NCBI RefSeq assembly: GCF_001949145.1 | Contig: NW_019091435.1 | Coordinates: forward strand, 388,684 to 401,101 | Direction of reading: 5' to 3' | DNA from: Acanthaster planci | Lineage: Eukaryota > Echinodermata > Asteroidea > Valvatida > Acanthasteridae | DNA length: 12,418 nt | Shown here: positions 1-7,240 of the stretch, piece by piece | Layout of the letters: each line of letters starts with the position of its first letter | Numbering within the stretch: the stretch's first letter is position 1 | Notes under the pieces: generated by a model | Databases searched by the model: none | What the model was told of the DNA's origin: nothing | What the model saw: the letters and a program-made list of their open reading frames with translations, nothing else | Program-made: the position numbers and the translations under genes

Positions 1-167
1 CCAACAGCCAACTGACGCCCTTGTCATTTAGCCAGCTTTATTTCATCCATCCACTTGCTGGTTATTTATCTCAAGTGATACATTACATCTAATATAATCT
101 TAATAAAATGCTAATGCACTTGAGCCAAATATTCAATCTCTATTAGTGTCGTATTTCAATTACACAG
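1..167 (+). other. 3' end of an intron of the plus-strand gene
   Basis: This stretch reads as the last part of an intron. It is A+T-rich, has a stop (TAG, 144-146) in the frame used downstream, and ends in a pyrimidine-biased tract and acceptor (gtatttcaattacacag, 151-167). A branch-point-like TGCTAAT lies at 109-115, about 50 nt before the acceptor, which is somewhat farther than usual. The donor lies outside the window. This is inference from splice signals only. Confidence 0.45.
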
Positions 168-284
168 GCATACAACTTGGACTTTGACAAAAAGGAGGAA
201 ATTCCAGTTTTTACAAGACTTTGTACAGCATTTGTCAATTTTCAGTGGTATGAGTGCCACGTGAAAAACAAGGAAATCAGCTGA
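168..284 (+). CDS. 3'-terminal coding exon of an unrecognised plus-strand gene (partial)
   Basis: I do not recognise the protein. After the acceptor at 166-167 one frame is open for 38 codons and ends in TGA at 282-284. The peptide starts AYNLDFDKKEEIPVF and ends CHVKNKEIS. It is mixed and soluble in character: an acidic/basic start (DFDKKEE), an aromatic and Cys-containing middle (FVNFQWYEC) and a Lys-rich tail. There is no membrane segment or obvious repeat. The frame is closed upstream by TAG at 144-146, inside the presumed intron, which supports the exon boundary. An alternative acceptor, tttgtcaattttcag, ends at 245 and would keep the same frame and drop 26 codons. An AATAAA at 515-520 fits a short 3' UTR. 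An open frame of this length can arise by chance, so the call rests on acceptor, balanced residue content and poly(A) signal together. Confidence 0.45.
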   Translation, partial: AYNLDFDKKEEIPVFTRLCTAFVNFQWYECHVKNKEIS

Positions 285-340
285 TCCAAGGAAAAGTTGC
301 ATGTCTGATTACAAGAGCTCAGTGTGATCACTTTCTGCCC

Positions 341-346
341 TTTATT
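341..346 (-). terminator. Polyadenylation signal AATAAA (minus strand)
   Basis: TTTATT on the plus strand reads AATAAA on the minus strand. Between here and the minus-strand stop (887-889) I see no other canonical AATAAA, only variants such as CATAAA near 795 and AGTAAA near 718. If this site is used, the minus-strand 3' UTR is about 540 nt and overlaps the plus-strand 3' UTR. Confidence 0.25.
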
Positions 347-514
347 ATGCAAACATGCAGTCTGGTACTGTCCTGACAATTTAACAGTATTTCCATCCTT
401 AATAGGGGGCTATTTTAATGTCGTCTCATTACTGATGAGGCTCCAGTCTCTTAGCACTTCAATGTACTGTATTGTTTGTTACTTTTCTGGTATAGTACTC
501 AATAATATACAAAT

Positions 515-520
515 AATAAA
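515..520 (+). terminator. Polyadenylation signal AATAAA (plus strand)
   Basis: A canonical AATAAA lies 230 nt after the stop of the plus-strand exon. A GT/T-rich stretch follows at about 530-550 (gagtgtaacc, then ctgttttt), as expected of a downstream element. AATAAA is common in A+T-rich DNA, so its position is what gives it weight. Confidence 0.4.
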
Positions 521-886
521 ATTGCTTATCGAGTGTAACCTAGACTGTTTTTACCACGGTTATAAATCCAGCATGCCTACAAATGAACTTAACCTAATAA
601 TCTATTTTCCAACTACCACTGACCAGTTTTGATTTCACAATGTCAAAACAAAACCAACTGAAAGCATTTGAAGTCACTCATTACTTGCTTAGTAAAAATA
701 CGTCTGCTTTGTTGAAGTTTACTGAGAGAAAACTATATTAATGTAAAGGGTATAAGGATTAATGTTCACTTGAAGAACGGACCTCTGCACATTTATGTAT
801 CTGTAGGCTTATGTGTTTCATTCTATGCACTTTTAAAAATATTTAAAAAGGTTTTACAGTAGCCTACAAGCTTTGAAAAATCAACG

Positions 887-1030
887 TCACAAAACAAGGT
901 TACTGTCGCGTGAGGACGCCTTAATTGGCGGGAAGTGCAATCTGTTTGTCACTCTGTCACAGCCTTCCAAAATGTCACGAATGTTTAACGGATTGCCAGT
1001 CCAATCGGCGTCCGGAGAATAAATTACTGG
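887..1030 (-). CDS. 3'-terminal coding exon of an unrecognised minus-strand gene (partial)
   Basis: I do not recognise the protein. Read on the minus strand, a pyrimidine-rich tract and acceptor (tcttttgttttatggctgtgccacag) ends at 1031, and a frame of 47 codons follows to TGA (887-889). The peptide begins PVIYSPDADWTGNPLNIRD and ends PPIKASSRDSNLVL. It is polar, with one Cys, Pro-rich turns and no membrane segment. The segment carries nine CpG dinucleotides in 144 bases, while flanking DNA has very few; this is typical of an exon in a CpG-depleted genome. A branch-like ctaat lies upstream in the presumed intron. The same frame stays open through the intron to about 1225, giving a 112-codon ORF, so retention of that part cannot be excluded. 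The neighbour at 168-284 is convergent. Chance remains possible, but acceptor, CpG cluster and open frame coincide. Confidence 0.5.
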   Translation of the reverse strand, partial: PVIYSPDADWTGNPLNIRDILEGCDRVTNRLHFPPIKASSRDSNLVL

Positions 1031-1342
1031 CTGTGGCACAGCCATAAAACAAAAGACTTTGTGTGTGATCTTTCTTTCATATGAGTCTGAGTATAATAAG
1101 CCATTAGTTTGATGTAGAGTACATGCAGAGAGTGGAGAATCCAAGAAGGTTACTGGCAAACTAGCCAGGGACTCCTTCATGACACATTTACTCCATTGAA
1201 TTTGGTCTTTAAAATTACTGCACACTGTTCTGAAGATTTATCACAAAATTGCATAAAACTTGGCTACAAAATGATCCTTATTTAAAATGTTTTGTATGTT
1301 ACCATAAGCTGACATTTGGTTCAAAACCAGCTTACAACTTAC
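1031..1342 (-). other. Candidate 312-nt intron of the minus-strand gene
   Basis: This would run from the GTAAGT donor to the ccacag acceptor on the minus strand. Its length is a multiple of three. The acceptor-proximal part has no stop in the flanking frame, so retention of that part would lengthen the ORF rather than break it. Only splice-site appearance supports it. Confidence 0.25.
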
Positions 1343-1384
1343 CTCAAGTGCACGGTGTACAGTGAATGGCCACAGAGAACACAT
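1343..1384 (-). CDS. Candidate upstream (possibly first coding) exon of the minus-strand gene
   Basis: On the minus strand the sequence CTTGAG|GTAAGT is a near-perfect 5' splice site (plus 1337-1348). Before it, an ATG at 1384-1382 opens 14 codons beginning MCSLWPFTVHRALE, ending in phase 0. The next acceptor, at 1031, is also phase 0, so the join to the 887-1030 exon is in frame across a 312-nt intron, giving a 61-residue product if this ATG is the start. The frame is closed upstream by TGA near 1423. The start context (TTCAATGT) is weak, and the A-rich tract upstream (aaaaaaaagagaaagaaacag) makes a poor acceptor, so an internal exon is less likely than a first exon. A phase match occurs one time in three by chance. 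Confidence 0.25.
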
Positions 1385-1680
1385 TGAACAACTGTTTCTT
1401 TCTCTTTTTTTTACACTTGGTCAATCATTCCATGGTCATACAGATTTTTCTTTCAGATTTAACTCTGTGGTGTTCCACATAGCACAAAAAGGATGATTTT
1501 TCCCACAAGGTTTTGTTACAAGAATTTTGGGTAAAATCAGTGTTTATATTGATAAATAATAAATATCATTTAAATTACAAATCTTGGCTTATCATCCCCA
1601 CAAAAAACTTCTAAATACATGAAATGCTGCTGGAGTGATTTTGAAAACAAAGAAAGAAGATTCCTTCATCTTTGTAACAG

Positions 1681-1778
1681 CTACAAAAGCACAAGGCACG
1701 GAATCACCATGGGACCTTCCCTTCGAAGAAAACCCCTTGATCATGTGAATATTAAATATATCCATTCGCGGGTTGCAA
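1681..1778 (+). CDS. Weak candidate internal exon, plus strand
   Basis: The product is unrecognised. A strong pyrimidine tract and acceptor (attccttcatctttgtaacag) ends at 1680. The following 98 nt stay open in one frame (peptide part YKSTRHGITMGPSLRRK) and end at a moderate donor, CAA|GTGGGT. Four CpGs occur here against a CpG-poor background. An ATG in good context (ACCATGG, 1709-1711) lies inside and would open 46 codons to the stop near 1844 if unspliced. No partner exon is evident nearby, and the donor is unremarkable. Confidence 0.2.
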
Positions 1779-1849
1779 GTGGGTTTAATCTCAAAACTAG
1801 TAGAGGACTAATGAAAACATATTTCCTAATGAAGCAGAAACAGTGAATA

Positions 1850-2481
1850 GTATGATCCCTGTGATGTTATCAAGTCATTCATCAAAAAAATTTCATAAGT
1901 AAGCTTAAAAGTTAAGTAGCACCATGTGCTTCTACTCATACCATATATGCTAGACAAAGCAATACCCCTATCCAAATGCTCAGTCCTATATGTAGAATTC
2001 ATGTTAGTGATAGTCTGTGGTTTGTACTTGTAACGCTGTTGTTTGCCAAACTTTGTAGTCCTCGAAACCCTTCCAACTAAACACGTGTAGCACTATCTTT
2101 GTTCAACAGAGGGCAGTATATGTGTTTTCGATAAAGGCAAAACTCACTGATGTTGGAGTTGAACAATGGTAACGAAGGAGCTAGCTGGCATGGCACACTT
2201 GTTAGGTGATTGGGCTCAGCTCACAGAGCCTGTTGGTTGTGTATAAGGTTTCTCCTTCTCAAGTCTTTTGTTCTATAAAATAAATCTCCACAGCATTTTG
2301 TCAATGTGGTATCATCATGAAACATCAGTCCTGATCCTGATCGTGTGCACACAAGTGTGACATCAAGATGACCTTATCACATGATTTCATCTGACTTTTT
2401 TGTGTATGCAATGGCACCTCAAAGCGCAAACAATTCATTTACATGTATTCCCTGCATGGCTATTAACAGGTCTGTACCATA
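1850..2481. other. No gene seen; A+T-rich intergenic or intronic DNA
   Basis: I see no convincing frame or splice pair. An AATAAA-type signal occurs near 2278 on the plus strand without a coding exon before it. A short motif resembling repeat edges (caacagagggcagta, near 2104) is present, but no partner end was found. Confidence 0.4.
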
Positions 2482-3573
2482 GTGGCGCACTGGTGCAATA
2501 TTCATGGTACTCCTGTGGATAACCATGAACTAAAAGTTTCTTTATTAATTTATCTGATGATACCACTTGTTTTTCGGATGGCTTGTCAGCTTCTTTTAAT
2601 AATCTTTTTGATACCCTCAATCAATTTGCCACTTACTCTGGTTAGAAAATTAATTTTTCTAAATCTGAAGGTCTGGATTGGTTCTAAAAAGGGGTGCAGT
2701 AATTGTCGCTTTCAAGAGATTGGTTTGGTGTGGAAGTCAACCCAATTTACAACTCTGGGTATTAATTTCTCTTTGGACTTTGAATTGTTGTTTGATTTAA
2801 ACTATAAAATTAAGTTTAAAAAGCAGACTCTTAACAGTTGGAGATCTAGACATTTGTCCTTAATTGGGAAAATTTGTGTCACAAAATCTCTCTTTTGCCA
2901 AAATTGCTTTTTCTCTTCTCTGTTCTTTGTATCAAAATATCTACCTCATTCTTTAAAGAATTGGAAAAAAGATTTTTTTAAAATTTATCTGGAATAACAG
3001 AAATGATAGAGTTAAATGGAAAATTATGTACACAGATTATTCTTTGGGGGTTCTTCGTATTAAAAACCCTTTATTTTCTGTCAAGCTCAAAAAATGGCCT
3101 GGGTTAAGAAAACACTAAATGATTCCTGTGACAGTTTATGGAAAACTACAGAAACTGATTCTTTGTTTAACTTTCACCCTAATATAGACATTTTGTGGAA
3201 ATCTAATCCTCCTGAGAATTTTTTGGGTAAAATAAAAAACACTCAGGTTGCAGACTCTACTAGGACACGGACCTTCTTCAGGAAAAAGGCTATTATTGAT
3301 ATGGGCTTCGAGTTAACTGATTTCTCCTTTTCGGAAATTCTGTGGTTTAATAGACATATTCCCTCTAAATCAAAACCATGCCTTTACTTTCCAGAGTGGT
3401 ACGAAAAAGGTATAATTTGTGTCAAGGACTTCTTAAATAAACCTAAACCTAATCTTTTATTTGAAGAGCTCATAATCGAGTATATTTCCTTTAAAGAGAG
3501 AAGGAAGTATAACACTTTGCTCAATTGTATTCCTCATGATTGGTTTTACGTTTTTATGATCAATAAAACATAG
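2482..3573 (+). mobile_element. LINE ORF2 relic (L1/Tx1-like non-LTR retrotransposon)
   Basis: This is a decayed piece of a non-LTR retrotransposon polyprotein, which in an intact copy would carry endonuclease and reverse transcriptase for target-primed integration. In order I see: the strand before the RT active site (HGTPVDNHELKVSL, from about 2500); the active site as LSDD in place of the usual Y/F-ADD, with the two Asp codons at 2556-2561; the SG-KINFSKSE block; the thumb block TLNSWRSRHLSLIGKICVTK (about 2829-2888); the IWNNRNDRVKW block near 2987; and a C-terminal region up to EELIIEYISF and IPHDW (about 3460-3543). Homology moves through frames 1, 3, 1, 2 and 1, with changes near 2545, 2668, 2978 and 3075, the last two in T-runs. 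A TAG at 2643-2645 interrupts frame 3. No endonuclease, ORF1, 3' tail, poly(A) or target-site duplication is visible. It is inactive. L1/Tx1 assignment is from block order and wording recalled, not a search. Confidence 0.88.
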
Positions 3574-3794
3574 AATGAGAAAAAAACATGTGTTTTTGAA
3601 CAATAAGAGGGTACATGTAAATTTTCACAAAATGACTTTTCAGAAATATTAATACTGAACCATAATAAATGTGTATTGCAATTGAGGTACACGCTATGAA
3701 CATTAAAGTTGAGATACAATTTGTCTGACCTCATAAAGAAAAAGTTGGCAACAATACTTCAAACAGCTAAAAATTGAGAACTGTTTTTCTACCA
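3574..3794. other. A+T-rich flank of the LINE relic; no gene seen
   Basis: The LINE-like reading stops at 3573, and no frame here continues it. The DNA is very A+T-rich with scattered stops on both strands, so the element's true 3' end is either lost or unrecognisable. Confidence 0.4.
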
Positions 3795-3848
3795 AGTGTA
3801 TGTAAACTTCATGCCCCAACATACAGTGTATGTAAATACACTGTATGT
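3795..3848. repeat. 12-bp direct repeat plus perfect 12-bp hairpin
   Basis: AGTGTATGTAAA occurs at 3795-3806 and again at 3825-3836. The second copy sits inside a perfect inverted repeat: acatacagtgta (3819-3830), loop tgtaaa (3831-3836), tacactgtatgt (3837-3848). The repeat is clear; its origin and any function are unknown. Confidence 0.8.
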
Positions 3849-3891
3849 ATGTAATGACTTAGCTGGAGTTCATGCAAACATGGTGCAAATA

Positions 3892-3917
3892 CACATACAT
3901 ATATGTACATGTATGTG
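3892..3917. repeat. 9-bp hairpin cacatacat / atgtatgtg
   Basis: The arms cacatacat (3892-3900) and atgtatgtg (3909-3917) are perfectly complementary around an 8-nt spacer. The structure overlaps a TACATGTA palindrome at 3906-3913. It shares the CATACA/TGTATG wording of the hairpin 45 nt upstream and may be a degenerate short tandem repeat. Confidence 0.65.
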
Positions 3918-3919
3918 CT

Positions 3920-4785
3920 GTTTTGGAAAATCACTGCAATGACATAATCCCTATCAAATACTGCAGGGTAAATAGAGCTGAAGTTTTCTTTTTCTTCAAT
4001 TTTTTATTGTGCATGGTTACAAACATTAGGTGTTTTACATTTGAAAAATCACAAAGCACCACCTTTTTGTCGGTTGATAATAACCAATGAAGAATTTAAA
4101 AACAAACCTGTCATATCACTGACATTTTGATGGTGGATGCTGGTTGACAAAAAGCAGCAGTTTAGAAAAGTATCTTGTATTTTCAGGAATGACTAAAAAT
4201 GTCCTTGTCATAAGCAGAATGTTGTGTTAAGTGCTCTTATTGATGAGGTTCGGATGTATTTAAAACACATAAATAACCTTTAGGTTTTCATTTAATTTTT
4301 CACTGTGTTAGTTTATCATTGTATCAGTTCTATGTGCAATGTTTAAAATGTTGGTTCAAGACATTTGGGGATTTCTTTCAATGAGCAAGTTTGGAATTTT
4401 AACTGCGCATGCCCAAAATGAAGTGCATCCAAGGTCATTCAGACCTTAGTGTGAGGTCTAGGAGGACTTGTGCACATGTACGTTGTTCCCTAGTGGCCTT
4501 TTTTTGTGTGTAATACTGAAGTGGCTGATTACAACCTCTGTGGCAGAATGCCTTTAGTTTCACAATGTGGTTTGCAATTAATCCAACAAAAAATTAATCT
4601 ATGAATCAAGTAACAGAAAAAATGCAGTACTTATAGCCCTGTAAAAACCAAGCACAGTTTTGTGTGGTTTAAAAGTAAATGTGTAAATTCTACGCATATT
4701 AAAGTATGCCCTCAGCAAAACAAGATAAAGAACTGCAGTGCATATTCTAACATATAAATTATAATTAAATGAATGTCTGCACACA
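3920..4785. other. No gene seen; putative intron or intergenic DNA
   Basis: The reading frames here are short and without coding character. A good acceptor (agtatcttgtattttcag, near 4187) is followed by stops in two frames and no donor. Isolated transcription-factor-like words occur at 4404-4437. Confidence 0.4.
4404..4437 (+). promoter_or_regulatory. Possible NRF1-like and NR5A/ERR-like words
   Basis: TGCGCATGC (4404-4412) matches most of the NRF1 palindrome, and CCAAGGTCA (4429-4437) fits the extended nuclear-receptor half-site YCAAGGYCA. An inverted partner, GACCT, follows at 4442-4446 and another AGGTC near 4454. Such short words are expected by chance in 12 kb, and no transcription start is visible. 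Confidence 0.12.
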
Positions 4786-4810
4786 GGTGGTATATTTCTC
4801 TTTTGTGCAG

Positions 4811-4841
4811 ACACAGCAGTTTTATGCATATTCTGTCGAAG
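4811..4841 (+). CDS. Candidate 31-nt micro-exon, plus strand
   Basis: A strong acceptor (tatatttctcttttgtgcag, ending 4810) is followed after 31 nt by a strong donor (GAAG|GTAAGG, GT at 4842-4843). The 31 nt are open in all three frames, so the frame cannot be chosen; the three readings begin TQQFYAYSVE, HSSFMHILSK and TAVLCIFCR. A branch-like TTCTAAC lies near 4745, but an intervening AG (4785-4786) weakens it; a closer branch point would be needed. No partner exons were found within a few hundred bases. It could equally be a non-coding RNA exon or a cryptic site pair. Confidence 0.3.
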
Positions 4842-6035
4842 GTAAGGACAAAGTATTCAGGCCATGTATGTATGTATGGGCATAATGTATCCTCCACTGG
4901 CACACATGAGACCAAAGAGCTCTGTAGCTTGAAATAGGATACATCCTTAAGAGGTCACATGACTTTTCTGAGGCCTGACTTAAACTGATGCAGTCTGAAT
5001 TTTATATTTGAAGTGTAAACCATGTGCAAGTATTATATGCCACAGCCAACAATAACTGTGAAACAAAAGTTTCAAATGTTCCCTTTTCCAAGCCTGTCCA
5101 TCCTTCAGCTTTCCATTCCAACCACAAAAAGTGCTCTTTTATGCAACATTGCCACCAATGAAAACACAAATGGCTTGTGGTACTGCACGCGTCATTCCCC
5201 CTCCAAATCAGTGACTATCTTCAGGCCCATTATCAAAAAGTATACCTACCTTTCAGGACAAGCTCAATCTTATGCTATATTATAACCACATGCTGTGATC
5301 ATTCCACTTTTACTCAAGCTGGTCCTCAAGGGAAAAACCAGTAAATCCACACAAGTACACCTTGTATAAAGAAAACTAATTAATAAGTACTTGGCTGGTT
5401 CCACAGTATCCACAATGGGGATTAAGGTTCAAAAGAAGCCGCATAGAAGGAATTAATGAACAGCCAGCTCAGCTGTCCCACACTAAACCATGAATCATTC
5501 GGTGTCAATACAAACACAGAGCAGGCCCAAGCCCAGCACAGCCCCAGGCATCAGCCATTATCAACACCCATTTTCATTAACCCACAGCCTATGGCTCAAC
5601 CACAATTACACCCAGGCATGAAATTACAAAATATCACAAACCTGTTGAAAGTAAATGTTTTAAGTTGAAATGCAGCCAAGAGGACATTTTAAAAGACCAA
5701 ATAAAACTAATCATGCAGAAAAGAGCCTTCAACAAATGGAACTAAAATATAAAACAACTGACCATCACTGACCATACTCGCCCAAAAACTATATGCGTGT
5801 ACATGTACCTTTTTCATCATGACCACGAAATGTGCATAATCGCAAGGAAAACTTCATTTTGCTGAGATAAGGGCAACGTTGTATTGCGGTTCATGATGAA
5901 AGACTGTCAATTAGTAAGATTCAACAGAGTATTTCTCAATCATAAAACAATAGGCCTAACAAGAACATCATGCAAGGGTCTTGTGCATCAATTTATAATG
6001 AACATGTAACATGATATCCTAATTCCTGGCAAGTT
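4842..6035. other. No gene seen; putative intron
   Basis: The open frames at about 5022-5285 and 5456-5668 have low-complexity Q/P/T-rich content from C/A-rich DNA, with no convincing splice sites or family resemblance. A short (GTAT)3 run lies near 4864-4876. A TACATGTA copy is at 5800-5807. Confidence 0.4.
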
Positions 6036-6229
6036 AAAGGCTGGTTCATACTACAGGTGAATGAGAAAGCGAAGAAAATTGACATCACAAAAGATTTGCA
6101 GCAAAATTTCGTTCAGGTTGAAATGTGTTTGATTTTGCAAACCCACAGTCCGAATATTTGATCTTGACATCACAAATAAATTTGCATTTGTGTTCTTTTT
6201 CACACCAAGCACTCTATGAACTGGCTTTC
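6036..6229. mobile_element. Probable decayed MITE (non-autonomous DNA transposon), 194 bp
   Basis: The two ends are imperfect inverted repeats. AAAGGCTGGTTCATA (6036-6050) matches the reverse complement of the right end (tatgaactggctttc, 6215-6229) at 11 of 15 positions, including the seven bases GTTCATA. Inside, TTGACATCACAAA occurs twice in direct orientation (6079-6091 and 6164-6176), each followed closely by a TTTGCA word. The mix of ttcatactaca, gcgaa and gacatcacaa wording resembles an invertebrate MITE family I recall with GCGAA-rich ends, but I cannot name it. There is no clear target-site duplication and no transposase. Ends are set by the inverted repeat and may be off by a few bases. 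Confidence 0.5.
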
Positions 6230-6539
6230 ATTTATCCTAATACACGTATCAAGCCAGGATTCAGGACATACTGCAAATAATGGAATGAATTGACTTGTAA
6301 AAATTGTAGAGAAGATACCAACAGAGTTGAAATGCATTTAAGTAGACGTTTCTTTTTGTGACCTCCACCTTGCAAACACATATTTATTTGAATAATCTTT
6401 TCCCAGAAATAAAAAAATACCAGCAAATTCTGAGCATATGCATGTAAACCTACAAGACTGAATCTTTAACTAAATTTATTAGATTTTAGAACAAGCAGGG
6501 CCAAATCAGATGCAACAAAGGAAGACAGCCCTGATTGTA
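6230..6539. other. No gene seen
   Basis: This A+T-rich stretch has short frames only on either strand, no splice pair and no repeat that I can see. Confidence 0.4.
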
Positions 6540-7240
6540 CATACCTTAGATCATAAGGCAATCAATATAGTAATCATCTGTTGTTGTGATGACTGATGAG
6601 TGATTTGCTGGCTGGACTATGATTTTCCACTGCTGAGGATACAGCACAGGATGCAACTGTAAGAATCCTGATGCAACAGCATGACTCTGGTACCCATCAG
6701 GACAGTCACCATGCACAATTAATTGATATACACGTAGGCTTCACAACTTCCACTTCCTTCAACTCAGTGTACGTGCTTCCACTGGCACAAATGAAACTGA
6801 CACCCGTCCATCACACAATCACTCAAGCTCAACAAACAGTATCATGACAAAGACTACTCACTGTCCAGGCTTCAAGCTGCACATACCCCCCATAGACACT
6901 CAATCAAACCAGGATGAAACTGACAACAAAGCAAATAGTTTACCAATCCACAGAAGCTGGTGACAATATGTACCTGGAAACAAAGCCAGCCTGAACTGTC
7001 CATTGCCCAGCCAGATGATACACATGGGGAACTGGTAACTGCAACAATGAGTCATTGACTGCTTGAATGAACACAGTGGTGTTGAGTTAACACTGCAAGA
7101 CAGGCTGAATGGTCAGCCATATGCTCAACTGCCTCCAGAAGGACAGTTAATTCTGAAAAGATCATACCAAGGATCCAGAAATGGTCAGGGGAGGTGACCA
7201 CTGCAGTGTGCAAGCAGCAATTTCACCGGGAACAAAAAAT
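6540..7240 (-). other. C/A-rich stretch, stop-poor on the minus strand; possible exon(s) or transcribed RNA
   Basis: Base composition changes here: the plus strand is C/A-rich and less A+T-rich than its surroundings. On the minus strand several frames stay open for about 64-65 codons, just short of obvious ORFs. One (about 7107-6910) includes SYQFPMCIIWLGNGQ. Another (about 6745-6551) includes LHPVLYPQQWKIIVQ and ends in TAA, next to a donor-like AAG|GTATGT. Acceptor-like sites (actcattgttgcag near 7026; aggattcttacag near 6657) and a donor-like CCAG|GTACAT near 6963 would frame exons. The 65-nt piece between the first pair is open in all three frames, so frame gives no support. CpG is scarce, unlike the better exon at 887-1030. 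I cannot separate a real exon from compositional stop depletion. Confidence 0.18.

Larger units (their letters stand above)
285..540 (+). other. Probable 3' UTR of the plus-strand gene
   Basis: This A+T-rich stretch follows the stop at 282-284 and runs to just past the AATAAA at 515-520. It has no convincing coding content. The 102-codon frame opening at 324 has no coding character and a poor start context. The end at about 540 is estimated from the signal plus the usual 10-30 nt to cleavage. Confidence 0.35.

Noticed and set aside
324-632. 102-codon plus-strand frame
   Set aside because: It lies in the presumed 3' UTR, with A+T-driven residues (I, L, N, Y, C), no domain and no splice support.
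1458-1535. Plus-strand exon after the acceptor catacagatttttctttcag
   Set aside because: All three frames hit stops before any reasonable donor.
2104-2118. caacagagggcagta as a transposon end
   Set aside because: It resembles repeat-edge wording, but no inverted partner or duplication was found. A loosely similar cagcgcccta near 11535 is not a match.
2435-2620. 61-codon minus-strand frame
   Set aside because: It is antisense to the LINE relic's reverse transcriptase blocks, so it is a shadow.
4599-4915. Two overlapping minus-strand frames
   Set aside because: They overlap each other in different frames, are rich in I/L/Y/F from A+T-rich DNA, and have no family or splice support.
5022-5668. 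Two plus-strand frames rich in Gln, Pro, Thr and Ser
   Set aside because: The content follows C/A-rich composition. There are no splice sites, no domains and no CpG enrichment.
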